Below, in pieces: positions 5,996 through 13,914 of a stretch of DNA of 15,837 nt. Every line of letters starts with the position of its first letter. The first letter of the stretch is position 1. Below the pieces are notes generated by a model. It saw only the letters and a program-made list of their open reading frames with translations, was not told the origin of the DNA and searched no databases. The translations under genes were made by a program, and so were the position numbers. The stretch comes from Firmicutes bacterium UBA2595 (GTDB lineage: Bacteria > Bacillota > Thermincolia > Thermincolales > UBA2595), in the NCBI GenBank assembly GCA_002339745.1, contig DDKP01000098.1, forward strand, positions 1,654 to 17,490, in the 5' to 3' direction.

Positions 5996-7090
5996 ATGAA
6001 TAAACAATTCCCAAGAATTCCATCGGGTTGTGCAATCAGTGGGGTGATGAACAAAAAGGGCCATCGTTTTTCGGGAGAAGATATAATGAAGTCCATCGCC
6101 CTTATGCACGAACGATCCAACGGGCTGGGCGGCGGGTTTGCCGCTTACGGAATCTATCCTGAATATGCCGACCATTACGCCATGCATGTATTCTATGATA
6201 GTTTGTCTCACCGGTTGACAGCCGAGGAATTTATTAATGAACATTTCGATGTAGATACCAGCGAAATGATTCACACCCGAAGAGTGAAGACAATAAATAA
6301 CCCGCCGCTGATCTGGAGGTATTTTGTCCAACCCAAGAAGACTAAAATCGTCTCGTCAGGACTGACTGAAGAAGATTATATAGTGGCCTGTGTGATGAAG
6401 ATTAACAGCTGTTACGAAGGCGCATACATCTTTTCCAGCGGTAAGAACATGGGGGCTTTCAAAGGGGTCGGCTATCCCGAGGATATAGGGGAATTTTACC
6501 GCCTGGATGAATACAAGGGTTACATCTGGACCGCCCACGGCCGTTTCCCTACCAATACCCCGGGATGGTGGGGCGGCGCCCACCCGTTTACCCTCCTTGA
6601 CTGGTCGATAGTCCACAATGGGGAAATATCGTCTTATGACGCTAACCGCCGGTTCCTGGAAATGTTCGGCTATAAATGCACCCTGCAGACAGACACTGAG
6701 GTTATCACGTACATTTTTGACTACCTGATGAGAAAACAGGGGCTTTCGATAGACCTGACAGTAGCCACGGTGGCTGCGCCGCTCTGGAAGGAAATTGACC
6801 GCATGGAAGAAGGGCAGAAAGAAACAATTAAAGCCCTGCGGACTGTTTACAGCAGTCTGTTGGTCAACGGGCCATTCTCTATCATTCTTGGTACCAGGAA
6901 CGGGATTGTGGCTCTCAATGACAGGATTAAACTACGGAACATGGTGGCTGCCACCAAAGGTGATTTTCTGTATGTAGCCAGCGAGGAATCAGGCATTAGG
7001 GAGATATGCCCTGATCCTGAGAAAGTATGGGTGCCCAAGGGCGGCGAACCTGTAATCGGGCTGTTGGAAGGGGTGAACCAGATAATATGA
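5996..7090 (+). CDS. Glutamate synthase amidotransferase subunit (class II glutaminase)
   Basis: A 364-residue Ntn-type glutamine amidotransferase domain as a separate protein. It releases ammonia from glutamine for the synthase core. Visible features are the nucleophile candidate C12 in Ser-Gly-Cys-Ala-Ile-Ser-Gly, His-Gly-Arg-Phe-Pro-Thr-Asn (181-187), Asn-Gly-Glu (208-210) and the Gln-Thr-Asp-Thr-Glu motif (231-235). The enzyme needs Cys as its N-terminal residue, so an 11-residue leader would have to be cleaved, as the propeptide of bacterial GltB is. The ATG at 5996 is chosen over the GTG at 5987 because GTAGGTGA sits 5 nt before it. The stop overlaps the next start as ATGA. It is the first gene of a five-gene operon. 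Confidence 0.92.
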   Translation: MNKQFPRIPSGCAISGVMNKKGHRFSGEDIMKSIALMHERSNGLGGGFAAYGIYPEYADHYAMHVFYDSLSHRLTAEEFINEHFDVDTSEMIHTRRVKTINNPPLIWRYFVQPKKTKIVSSGLTEEDYIVACVMKINSCYEGAYIFSSGKNMGAFKGVGYPEDIGEFYRLDEYKGYIWTAHGRFPTNTPGWWGGAHPFTLLDWSIVHNGEISSYDANRRFLEMFGYKCTLQTDTEVITYIFDYLMRKQGLSIDLTVATVAAPLWKEIDRMEEGQKETIKALRTVYSSLLVNGPFSIILGTRNGIVALNDRIKLRNMVAATKGDFLYVASEESGIREICPDPEKVWVPKGGEPVIGLLEGVNQII

Positions 7091-8589
7091 ATCTTAACTA
7101 TGCGATGCCACAGTTTATTATTGACCGCAACAGGGACAGATGCATAGACTGCAAGGTCTGCGTAAACCAATGTGCCAATGAAGCCCATATCTATGATGAG
7201 GAAGAGGGCAGGGTGATTTCCGATGACTCCAGGTGTATCGGCTGCCACAGGTGCGTGGCTCTCTGTCCCACCAGGGCTCTTTCTGTCCGAAAATACCCCC
7301 TGGAATACCGGGAGCACCATACATGGACTGCCTCCGACATCGATCTTATCTATAAACAGGCAGCCAGTGGAGGGATTCTGCTAACCGGGATGGGGACAGA
7401 CAAGAATTATCGCATTTACTGGGATCACCTCTTGCTGAATGCCAGTCAGGTTACCAACCCTTCCATCGACCCGTTAAGGGAACCGATGGAGCTCAAGACA
7501 TTCCTGGGCCGTAAACCCGATTCTTTAATATTTAAAAACGGCCGTCTGTTAGAAGAATTACCGCCCCAGTTGGAGCTTGAGGTACCGATTATGTTTTCCG
7601 CCATGTCCTTCGGTTCAATCAGCCTGAATGCCCACAAATCACTGGCCAGAGCTGCTGAGGAAGTCGGTACGTTTTATAACACCGGTGAAGGTGGTCTGCA
7701 CCGTGACCTGTACCGGTACGGTAACAATACCATAGTCCAGGTTGCGTCAGGTCGTTTCGGGGTTCACCAGGGTTACCTGAAGGCTGGAGCTGCCGTAGAG
7801 ATCAAAATCGGTCAGGGCGCCAAGCCGGGTATAGGGGGCCACCTGCCTGGTGAAAAAGTGGGTAAGGAAGTTTCCCTGACGCGGATGATTCCCATGGGAA
7901 GTGATGCGATTTCCCCGGCTCCGCACCATGACATATATTCCATTGAGGACCTCCGCCAGCTGATATATGCCCTGAAAGAAGCAACTAATTATGAAAGGCC
8001 GGTTTCCGTCAAAATAGCGGCTGTTCATAATGTGGCCGCTATAGCGTCCGGAATTGCCCGGGCAGGGGCTGATATTATCGCTATAGACGGTTTCCGGGCC
8101 GGGACAGGGGCTACCCCCCTCCGGACCCGGGATAACGTGGGCATACCTATAGAGCTGGCTTTGGCTGCAGTTGACTTCCGTCTGCGGGAGGAAGGAATCA
8201 GGAACCAGGTATCCCTTGTCATTGGTGGGTCCATCCGGAACAGCGCCGATATTGTAAAAGCCATAGCCTTGGGGGCGGATGCTGTATACATCGGAACCGC
8301 TGCCCTGATTGCTCTTGGGTGTCACATGTGTCAGCAGTGCTATACAGGCAAGTGTAACTGGGGGATTGCCACCCAGGACCCCAACCTGGTGAAGAGGCTG
8401 AATCCTGATATAGGAGCCAAGAGAGCGGCCAACCTGTTGAGGGCATGGGCGCATGAAATTAAGGAACTCCTTGGCGGCATGGGTATCAATGCCCTGGAAA
8501 GCCTCAGAGGAAACCGTTTAATGCTGAGAGGGGTAAACCTTTCCGAAAAGGAACTGGAAATACTCGGTGTTAAACACGCCGGAGAATAA
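7087..8589 (+). CDS. Glutamate synthase core subunit with N-terminal ferredoxin domain
   Basis: A 500-residue central subunit that reductively aminates 2-oxoglutarate to glutamate. The N-terminus has two CxxCxxCxxxC 4Fe-4S motifs (C19, C22, C25, C29 and C50, C53, C56, C60). The FMN TIM barrel follows (about 90-440), with Gly-Glu-Gly-Gly (200-203), Ile-Gly-Gln-Gly-Ala-Lys-Pro (241-247), Ser-Pro-Ala-Pro-His-His (276-281) and Gly-Phe-Arg-Ala-Gly-Thr-Gly (335-341). The 3Fe-4S motif C-x5-C-x4-C is exact at C412, C418, C423. The ATG at 7087 follows GGAAGGGGTGA and overlaps the amidotransferase stop. This split, ferredoxin-fused form is the so-called archaeal type of glutamate synthase, also found in anaerobic Firmicutes. 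Confidence 0.95.
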   Translation: MNLNYAMPQFIIDRNRDRCIDCKVCVNQCANEAHIYDEEEGRVISDDSRCIGCHRCVALCPTRALSVRKYPLEYREHHTWTASDIDLIYKQAASGGILLTGMGTDKNYRIYWDHLLLNASQVTNPSIDPLREPMELKTFLGRKPDSLIFKNGRLLEELPPQLELEVPIMFSAMSFGSISLNAHKSLARAAEEVGTFYNTGEGGLHRDLYRYGNNTIVQVASGRFGVHQGYLKAGAAVEIKIGQGAKPGIGGHLPGEKVGKEVSLTRMIPMGSDAISPAPHHDIYSIEDLRQLIYALKEATNYERPVSVKIAAVHNVAAIASGIARAGADIIAIDGFRAGTGATPLRTRDNVGIPIELALAAVDFRLREEGIRNQVSLVIGGSIRNSADIVKAIALGADAVYIGTAALIALGCHMCQQCYTGKCNWGIATQDPNLVKRLNPDIGAKRAANLLRAWAHEIKELLGGMGINALESLRGNRLMLRGVNLSEKELEILGVKHAGE

Positions 8590-8601
8590 GGAGGGGATAC
8601 T

Positions 8602-9048
8602 GTGAAGAGAGTTTATGCCAAAGAAGACGTTTGCGCCGGATGCAAATTGTGTGAAGTACATTGCATAGTTGCCCACTCCGAATATCCAGGGGATATTATC
8701 AAGGCTTTCAAAAAAGGGACCAGACCGGTGTCCAGGGTGATAGTAGAAGAAAACAGGCCGATTTCGTTTGCCCTCCAATGCCGTCATTGTGATGACGCCC
8801 CATGTACCAAGGCCTGTATAACAGGGGCTATGCATAGGGACCCGGAAACAGGGATCGTGACCAACCGGGAAGAGCGCTGTGTCGGGTGCTGGACCTGCAT
8901 CCTGGCCTGCCCGTTTGGGGCTATCAGGCGGGACGAGACAGGCAGGAAGGTGGCGTCCAAGTGCGATTTATGCAGCAAGACTGATGGGGTGCCAGTCTGT
9001 GTAGCCAACTGTCCCAATGATGCCCTGATCTTCGAGGACAGGAATTAA
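8602..9048 (+). CDS. 4x[4Fe-4S] ferredoxin-type electron-transfer subunit
   Basis: A 148-residue iron-sulfur protein with 16 Cys in four groups: C11, C14, C17, C21; C60, C63, C68, C72; C93, C96, C99, C103; C121, C124, C133, C137. This is the HycB/CooF/DmsB-like pattern for four 4Fe-4S clusters. It has no signal peptide, so it is cytoplasmic. It starts at GTG 8602 after GGAGGGG. Between the synthase core and the flavin oxidoreductase, it most likely carries electrons from NADH via the FAD subunit to the FMN core. Confidence 0.93.
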   Translation: MKRVYAKEDVCAGCKLCEVHCIVAHSEYPGDIIKAFKKGTRPVSRVIVEENRPISFALQCRHCDDAPCTKACITGAMHRDPETGIVTNREERCVGCWTCILACPFGAIRRDETGRKVASKCDLCSKTDGVPVCVANCPNDALIFEDRN

Positions 9049-9075
9049 CGGGCTTAAACCGAGGGAGGATAGAAC

Positions 9076-10341
9076 ATGAACTACGTGATTATAGGAAATT
9101 CCGCTGCCGCCGTCGGCGCCATCGAGGGTATCAGGCAGGTTGACCGGCAGGGCCGGATCACGGTTATTTCAGACGAGACTTACCACACTTATTCCAGACC
9201 GCTGATCTCATACTGGCTGGCAGGGAAAGTTACCGAGGATAAGATGGTTTACCGGGACAAGAGCTTCTATGAAGACAATAGTGTTGACCCTATATTGGGG
9301 GTAAAGGCTGAAAAAATCGATTTTGAAGGTAGAAAAGTGAAACTGGCTGATGGCGCCGATATATCTTATGACAGGTTATTGATAGCCGCCGGGGGTAAGC
9401 CCATTGTTCCTCCGGTAGAAGGACTGGATAAACGTGGTGTTTTTTCGTTCCTGAGATTCGACGATGTAAAGAAAATTAAAGAGGCTGTCTCAGCCGGCGG
9501 AAAAAAGGCTGTTGTTATCGGTGCGGGATTGATAGGTTTGAAGGCTGCCGAGGCTTTAATCAAAGCCGGTGTGGCAGTGACAGTGGTGGAACTGGCCGGC
9601 AGGATACTCCCCGCCATTCTCGATGAACAGGCTGCTGCCATGGTACAGGAATATCTGGAGAAACACGGGATCGAGTTTAAATTGAATAATACTGTGACCG
9701 GAGTACAGGGGGACCACACGGTGTCGGGAGTCATTCTGCAGGACGGGACCAAAATTCCCTGTGAATTGCTGGTGGTGGCCATTGGCGTGCAGCCCAACAC
9801 CGATTTGGTTAAAGACACAGAAATTATTATCAACCGGGGAATTGTTGTAAACGAGAAGATGGAGACAAATATCACCGGGGTATATGCGGCGGGAGATGTT
9901 GCCGAGGGATTCGATATCGTACATGGCGCCAACAGGGTATTGCCGCTGCTGCCGAATGCTTACCAGCAGGGTGAAGCAGCGGGTCGCAACATGGCCGGGG
10001 ATGAGACTGTCTTTGCCGGGGGCCTGGCGATGAATGCCATTGGTTTCGGGGACCTTCCCATGCTCACGGCGGGGATTATAAAACCCGTTTCAGAAGAATT
10101 CGAGGTACTGGTCAAGGCCGAACCCGAAACCGCTTCATACCGGAAGATTGTTTTGCGGGACGGGAGAATTGTCGGGTACATCTGTCTCAACAGGGTTGAC
10201 CGGGCCGGTATCTTGACAGGACTGTTGAGGGAAAAGGTGGACGTCAGTTCTTTTAAAGACAGGTTATTGAGTTACGATTTCGGATATGTTGATTTCCCCG
10301 AAGAACTCAGGAAGTCCAGGTTAAGCGGGGGGGCGGCCTAA
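9076..10341 (+). CDS. NAD(P)H/FAD-dependent oxidoreductase, probable GltS reductase subunit
   Basis: A 421-residue protein of the pyridine nucleotide-disulfide oxidoreductase fold class I, closest in style to NADH-rubredoxin reductase and nitrite reductase-type flavoproteins. It has an N-terminal FAD Rossmann fold (about 3-14), a central NAD-binding motif Gly-Ala-Gly-Leu-Ile-Gly (149-154) and a second FAD motif Ala-Ala-Gly-Asp-Val-Ala-Glu (271-277). E172 at the end of the second strand suggests NADH rather than NADPH. No redox-active CxxC pair was seen, so it is a reductase rather than a disulfide enzyme. It replaces the usual GltD small subunit in this operon (inferred from position). GAGGGAGGA precedes the ATG. 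Its stop overlaps the next start (TAATG, 10339-10343). Confidence 0.9.
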   Translation: MNYVIIGNSAAAVGAIEGIRQVDRQGRITVISDETYHTYSRPLISYWLAGKVTEDKMVYRDKSFYEDNSVDPILGVKAEKIDFEGRKVKLADGADISYDRLLIAAGGKPIVPPVEGLDKRGVFSFLRFDDVKKIKEAVSAGGKKAVVIGAGLIGLKAAEALIKAGVAVTVVELAGRILPAILDEQAAAMVQEYLEKHGIEFKLNNTVTGVQGDHTVSGVILQDGTKIPCELLVVAIGVQPNTDLVKDTEIIINRGIVVNEKMETNITGVYAAGDVAEGFDIVHGANRVLPLLPNAYQQGEAAGRNMAGDETVFAGGLAMNAIGFGDLPMLTAGIIKPVSEEFEVLVKAEPETASYRKIVLRDGRIVGYICLNRVDRAGILTGLLREKVDVSSFKDRLLSYDFGYVDFPEELRKSRLSGGAA

Positions 10342-11084
10342 TGGAAGTGACGATAGATGCTAAAGGCATATACTATAGAAAGCTTAATGACATGATACTG
10401 CAAGCTGTGGGGGAAGGCGCCGATAAAATAGTACTGGAAAACGTCAACGGTCAACGTTACATCGCTACCCGGATTGATAAGCCGGTAGATATTGAGATAC
10501 GGGGTGTTCCGGGCAACGACCTGGGAGCATTTATGAACGGGTCCACAATTATCGTCCGCGATAACGGCCAGGATGCTATAGGCAATACCATGAATGCCGG
10601 AAAAATTGTGGTTCACGGTCATGCTGGCGATGTGCTTGGATATGCCATGCGGGGAGGGAAACTCTTCATCAAGGGTGATGTTGGTTACCGTGTGGGTATT
10701 CACATGAAGCAGTATGAGGATCAGGTGCCCGTATTAATCATTGGCGGTACTGCGGGAAGTTTCCTGGGGGAATACATGGCCGGAGGTATTCTTATACTGT
10801 TGGGGCTTAACCGTAAACCTGACCAGCCAATTGCGGGTGACTATCTTGGTACCGGTATGCACGGTGGAGTTATTTATTTAAGGGGCGAGGTGGACAAAAC
10901 AAGACTGGGCAAGGAAGTATCCGTTTTCGACCTGGATGAAGAAGATAACATGAAACTTGACCAGTTCCTGCGTGAATATTGTGATGATTTGGGTATAGAC
11001 TATGAACAGGTGAGAAAAGAAAAGTTTGTTAAACTTGTACCGGTTTCCCACCGCCCTTACGGGAACTTGTATACAAAAGCTTAA
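10341..11084 (+). CDS. Glutamate synthase GXGXG (alpha subunit C-terminal) domain protein
   Basis: A 247-residue right-handed beta-helix protein with repeated G-x2-G-x3-G turns (about 55-180), for example Gly-Asn-Asp-Leu-Gly-Ala-Phe-Met-Asn-Gly (58-67) and Gly-Asp-Val-Leu-Gly-Tyr-Ala-Met-Arg-Gly (96-105). In fused bacterial GltB this domain is the C-terminal structural scaffold. A C-terminal tail (about 200-247) lies beyond the helix. Overlap with the preceding stop indicates coupled translation. It closes the five-gene operon. Confidence 0.93.
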   Translation: MEVTIDAKGIYYRKLNDMILQAVGEGADKIVLENVNGQRYIATRIDKPVDIEIRGVPGNDLGAFMNGSTIIVRDNGQDAIGNTMNAGKIVVHGHAGDVLGYAMRGGKLFIKGDVGYRVGIHMKQYEDQVPVLIIGGTAGSFLGEYMAGGILILLGLNRKPDQPIAGDYLGTGMHGGVIYLRGEVDKTRLGKEVSVFDLDEEDNMKLDQFLREYCDDLGIDYEQVRKEKFVKLVPVSHRPYGNLYTKA

Positions 11085-11099
11085 TGGGTTTCGTAGTGG

Positions 11100-11146
11100 A
11101 CAGTTGGGGTGAAACTGACTTCCGGCTGCCTGTTGCCCCCCACTGT
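11100..11146 (+). terminator. Hairpin after the glutamate synthase operon
   Basis: ACAGT plus GGGG (11100-11109) pair with CCCC plus ACTGT (11136-11146) with small bulges, enclosing a 26-nt loop. It overlaps a smaller hairpin CTGTA-N6-TACAG (11143-11158). No T-run follows either, so this may be a factor-dependent end or a processing site. Confidence 0.3.
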
Positions 11147-11191
11147 ACTTAAATACAGGCCTGAAAGGACGAGCTAACAGCAGCAGGTTTA

Positions 11192-11221
11192 TTGACAGTA
11201 ATATATACAGAAATATATAAT
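11192..11221 (+). promoter_or_regulatory. Sigma-A promoter of the toxin-antitoxin module
   Basis: TTGACA (11192-11197, full consensus), an 18-nt spacer, then TATAAT (11216-11221, full consensus). An imperfectly centred inverted repeat ATATACA (11203-11209) / TGTATAT (11238-11244) flanks the -10 and could be the antitoxin autoregulatory operator; that part is tentative. Confidence 0.82.
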
Positions 11222-11285
11222 ATAGTATATAACAATATGTATATCGTTGTTTGTCTGTATGCTTTGCTAAGGAGGTGCCCTTTAA

Positions 11286-11561
11286 GTGGCGGAAGTTAAG
11301 AGAATTATGATCAGCCTCCCGGATAATTTATTGCGAGAAGTGGATGGTATCGTTGCTGCGGAAAGGCTCAACAGGAGTGAGTTCATCCGTGAAGCTATGA
11401 AGCTCTACATTCAGGAACGTAAAAGGAGAACATTGAGAGAACAGATGAAAAAGGGTTATATGGAAATGGCCAAAATAAACTTAACCTTGGCGGGGGAACA
11501 CTTTGCCTTGGAGCATGAGGTCAGTGAGCTGTATGACGGACGTTTGTCGGAGGACAGATAA
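11286..11561 (+). CDS. ndoAI: MazE-type antitoxin (EndoAI-like, ribbon-helix-helix)
   Basis: A 91-residue CopG/Arc-type DNA-binding antitoxin. The N-terminal ribbon-helix-helix (about 4-45) contains Arg-Ile-Met-Ile-Ser-Leu-Pro and the helix Asn-Arg-Ser-Glu-Phe-Ile-Arg-Glu-Ala. The charged C-terminal half (about 45-91) would wrap and block the toxin. It starts at GTG 11286, with AAGGAGGTG about 9 nt upstream. In many Firmicutes this pair lies behind alr; here it has its own consensus promoter after the glutamate synthase operon. The toxin follows after 3 nt. Confidence 0.92.
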   Translation: MAEVKRIMISLPDNLLREVDGIVAAERLNRSEFIREAMKLYIQERKRRTLREQMKKGYMEMAKINLTLAGEHFALEHEVSELYDGRLSEDR

Positions 11562-11564
11562 ATA

Positions 11565-11915
11565 ATGATGATTCGACGCGGTGACATCTTTTTTGCCGAC
11601 CTGAGCCCTGTTGTCGGCTCGGAGCAAGGTGGGACAAGACCTGTTTTGGTTCTGCAAAATGATATTGGTAACCAGTATAGCCCGACCACCATTGTAGCAG
11701 CCATCACTTCTCAGATTAGCAAAGCCAAACTTCCAACACATGTTGAAGTCAACGCCAAAAGCAGCGGACTCGAAAAAGATTCTGTGATTCTCCTGGAGCA
11801 GATCCGTACTATCGACAAAAGCCGGTTAAAAGAAAAGATTACCTCCCTGAATGAAGAGTTGATGGGAAAAGTGGCCCAGGCGATTGAGATTTCGCTGGGG
11901 CTGATAGACATTTAG
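11565..11915 (+). CDS. ndoA: MazF-type mRNA interferase (EndoA/NdoA)
   Basis: A 116-residue PemK/MazF toxin that cleaves single-stranded mRNA at a short motif. It follows the Bacillus EndoA pattern closely: Arg-Arg-Gly-Asp-Ile-Phe-Phe-Ala-Asp-Leu (4-13), Gly-Ser-Glu-Gln-Gly-Gly-Thr-Arg-Pro-Val (18-27), Gln-Asn-Asp-Ile-Gly-Asn (31-36) and Leu-Glu-Gln-Ile-Arg-Thr-Ile-Asp (77-84). The expected catalytic Arg and Thr segments are present and the length is normal, so the toxin should be active. Two adjacent ATG codons (11565 and 11568) are both possible starts; the second gives the exact EndoA N-terminus. Confidence 0.95.
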   Translation: MMIRRGDIFFADLSPVVGSEQGGTRPVLVLQNDIGNQYSPTTIVAAITSQISKAKLPTHVEVNAKSSGLEKDSVILLEQIRTIDKSRLKEKITSLNEELMGKVAQAIEISLGLIDI

Positions 11916-11939
11916 AGCAGGTGAACCACCTGCTCTTTT
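11914..11939 (+). terminator. Intrinsic terminator of the toxin-antitoxin operon
   Basis: GAGCAGGTG (11915-11923), AAC loop, CACCTGCTC (11927-11935), then TTTT. The perfect 9-bp GC-rich stem begins inside the ndoA stop codon. The T-run is short but the stem is strong. Confidence 0.75.
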
Positions 11940-12127
11940 GATGTACTTACGTACATACCGGTACCAACATATTGCAGGACTACACCGCCCTTTCTCATGA
12001 CGTTTTTCCTAACAACAAAGAAGTTGTCTCTTTTATGGTAACCCAATTTCAAATCTTCATTTAAGAGAACAATACTAGTACAAATGCAGGAAATAGTAGG
12101 TTTAATGTGGAATTAGTGATTATTTTG

Positions 12128-12133
12128 TATAAT
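12128..12133 (+). promoter_or_regulatory. Candidate -10 box upstream of the methylase remnant
   Basis: TATAAT at 12128-12133 lies 55 nt before the ATG of the methylase remnant. The best -35 at 16 nt (TGTGGA) is poor. The rest of 11940-12120 holds an ATGTAC-TTAC-GTACAT palindrome (11941-11956) and an ACAAC/GTTGT hairpin, with nothing recognisable as a gene. Confidence 0.35.
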
Positions 12134-12182
12134 CAAAAATTATGGGCCAGTCTTTTTAGAGGAGTAACATGCGGAGGAAATA

Positions 12183-13063
12183 ATGATTGAAAAAAACTTC
12201 GATATTTCATTTATTGCTGATTTGGCTCTGCGGGAAAAGCAAATTCAGCAAAACTATCGTCCAATTATAGCGGTACATAAATGGTTTGCCAGGCGACCGG
12301 GCACTTTATTCCGTGGGCTTTTGTTGTCAGAGTTCGTCGAAGGTAATTTAAGAGACGTGTTTTATCAATCTCACAACCTTAAAGGGATTAAGATAGCTGA
12401 TCCCTTTATGGGTGGGGGAACGCCGCTTATTGAGGCTAATCGTCTTGGTTGTGATATTATTGGGTACGACATTAATCCAATGGCTTATTGGATTGTCCGG
12501 CAGGAAATTGAACATCTTGACCTTGAAGCCTATCAAGCAGCAGCTTCAAATCTTCGAGGATGGTTAGACAAAAAAATTGGCGAATTTTATAGAACCAGGT
12601 GTATAAAGTGTGGTTCTCCTGACGCCCATGTCAAGTATTTTATATGGGTAAAAACCTATAGGTGTCATGAATGTGGAGAGACTTTTCCTTTATTTCCGGG
12701 ATATTTGTTGGCTGAAAACCGACGCCATCCCCAAAATGTCATTATTTGTTCCGATTGTGGAGCAATAAACGAATTTGAAGAACGGAAAAATCCCGGAAAT
12801 TGTCATGAATGTGGCGCAAAACTGGGGGCCCCTTTGGTTTTTACTTATCACCATAATATAATTGAAGCGTATTTGCCTATTGCGGTAGCCGTTTTGGACG
12901 CCGGGTAACTGGGACCGTTCCACGACGTATAATAGTATTTTCGCCTGATAAGATAGCGCAACTGGTTCTGGACGATTTAAAACATTTGAAGGCTGGGAAC
13001 GTTAAGGCAACGAAAGGTGATATACGTTGTATTGCATACGGCCATCTTGTACGACTTGCCTGA
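12183..13063 (+). pseudogene. Remnant of a DUF1156-type DNA methylase
   Basis: The open part is 241 codons (12183-12908). It starts like DUF1156 methylases (Lys-Trp-Phe-Ala-Arg-Arg-Pro, 33-39) and has the AdoMet motif Asp-Pro-Phe-Met-Gly-Gly-Gly-Thr (73-80), a Tyr-Asp-Ile-Asn-Pro strand (95-99) and two CxxC...CxxC zinc-ribbon modules (about 149-223). The catalytic Asp/Asn-Pro-Pro-Tyr motif expected downstream is absent: the zinc region runs straight into Phe-Thr-Tyr-His-His, which looks like an internal deletion. After the TAA at 12906, family-like sequence continues in another frame (12905-13063: Thr-Gly-Thr-Val-Pro-Arg-Arg... Cys-Ile-Ala-Tyr-Gly-His-Leu-Val-Arg-Leu-Ala) and stops. The ribosome site (GGAGG) and ATG remain good. 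The DUF1156 assignment is from memory of the family and the deletion is inferred. Confidence 0.72.
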
Positions 13064-13914
13064 AATTGAGGCTGACCCGGACATTTTTATTTCTGCAGTT
13101 TTTTCATGTCTTGAATCAGAGTTTCTGATTATGCCCAAGGGTGATGGATTTATTGATTATCCTACTTTCGAGAGAGGATACGAAATCCTTAAGCAGGCAA
13201 CAAATGGATTCAATAACATTGATAAAGAGCCTATAGCTAAAGCAGCTTTTCAAAATCCAATGATTATTATTGTCCTAAGGACAATGCTGGGATTTACTCC
13301 ACCGGAGTGGGCTTATGTGGCAACACAAAGGACGGGTGTTGAAGTAACCCCTGGATAAAGCAGACACTCGTGACGGCCCGGCTGCAATCAGGGCTCTTGC
13401 GGGAATGGGAGTACCATATGCCATGCTACTGTACGAAAGGTTCCTTGGAAGGCCTTTTGCCGGGCATAGAGACTCCGTATCAGAATTGGTTGGAGACAGC
13501 CTCGAGTCAGCCATTGAAGATGTTCTTTCCGGGGCAGGTATCAGTTACAGAAAGACCAAAAGGGCGGAACGGATTGTCGGATTTGATCAGGCTCCTGATT
13601 TTATCATTCCCAGTGAGTTTAATCCACAAATTGTTATTGAAGCGAAAATTACAGAAGATGATGGTACAGCCCGTGATAAGGTGACACGGGTTCAGCATTT
13701 GGCTTCTCTAAGTCTTATGGGGCGCCCCAAAGATTCGCCCAAATTTGAAGTTATTGCTTGTATCGGGGGCCGGGGATTTGGTGTTCGCCGTGAAGATATG
13801 AAGAAATTATTGATTGCAACGCGAGGAAAGGTGTTCACACTAAAGACGTTGGAATATCTTGTGGAATTTAGCCGGCTGAAAGAATTTAAGGTGGGGAATC
13901 CAAAGTGGCAATAA
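13017..13914 (+). pseudogene. PD-(D/E)XK nuclease with a frameshift
   Basis: Two open segments, 13017-13358 and 13348-13914 (ATG-initiated part from 13405), read as one protein if one C is removed from the CCCC run at 13348-13351; the fused product would be about 298 residues. The second segment has a nuclease core: Pro-Asp (D65 from the 13405 ATG) followed 14 residues later by Glu-Ala-Lys (79-81), then a helix with Arg-Asp-Lys-Val-Thr-Arg-Val-Gln-His. The first segment includes Pro-Pro-Glu-Trp-Ala-Tyr and is not recognised alone. The 5' end overlaps the methylase remnant, so an N-terminal part may also be lost. Next to a methylase, a type II restriction enzyme is the likely origin. A sequencing error in the C-run is possible. 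Confidence 0.6.

Noticed and set aside
12009..12026. ACAAC-AAAGAA-GTTGT hairpin with an A1/G4 hexaloop as a third ANTAR site
   Set aside because: Only one 5-bp AT-rich hairpin, no partner hairpin and no overlapping terminator; expected by chance.
11942..12061. Open stretch of 38-40 codons with protein-like composition after ndoA
   Set aside because: No start codon or ribosome site at its 5' end and no recognisable family; likely chance or an unidentifiable relic.
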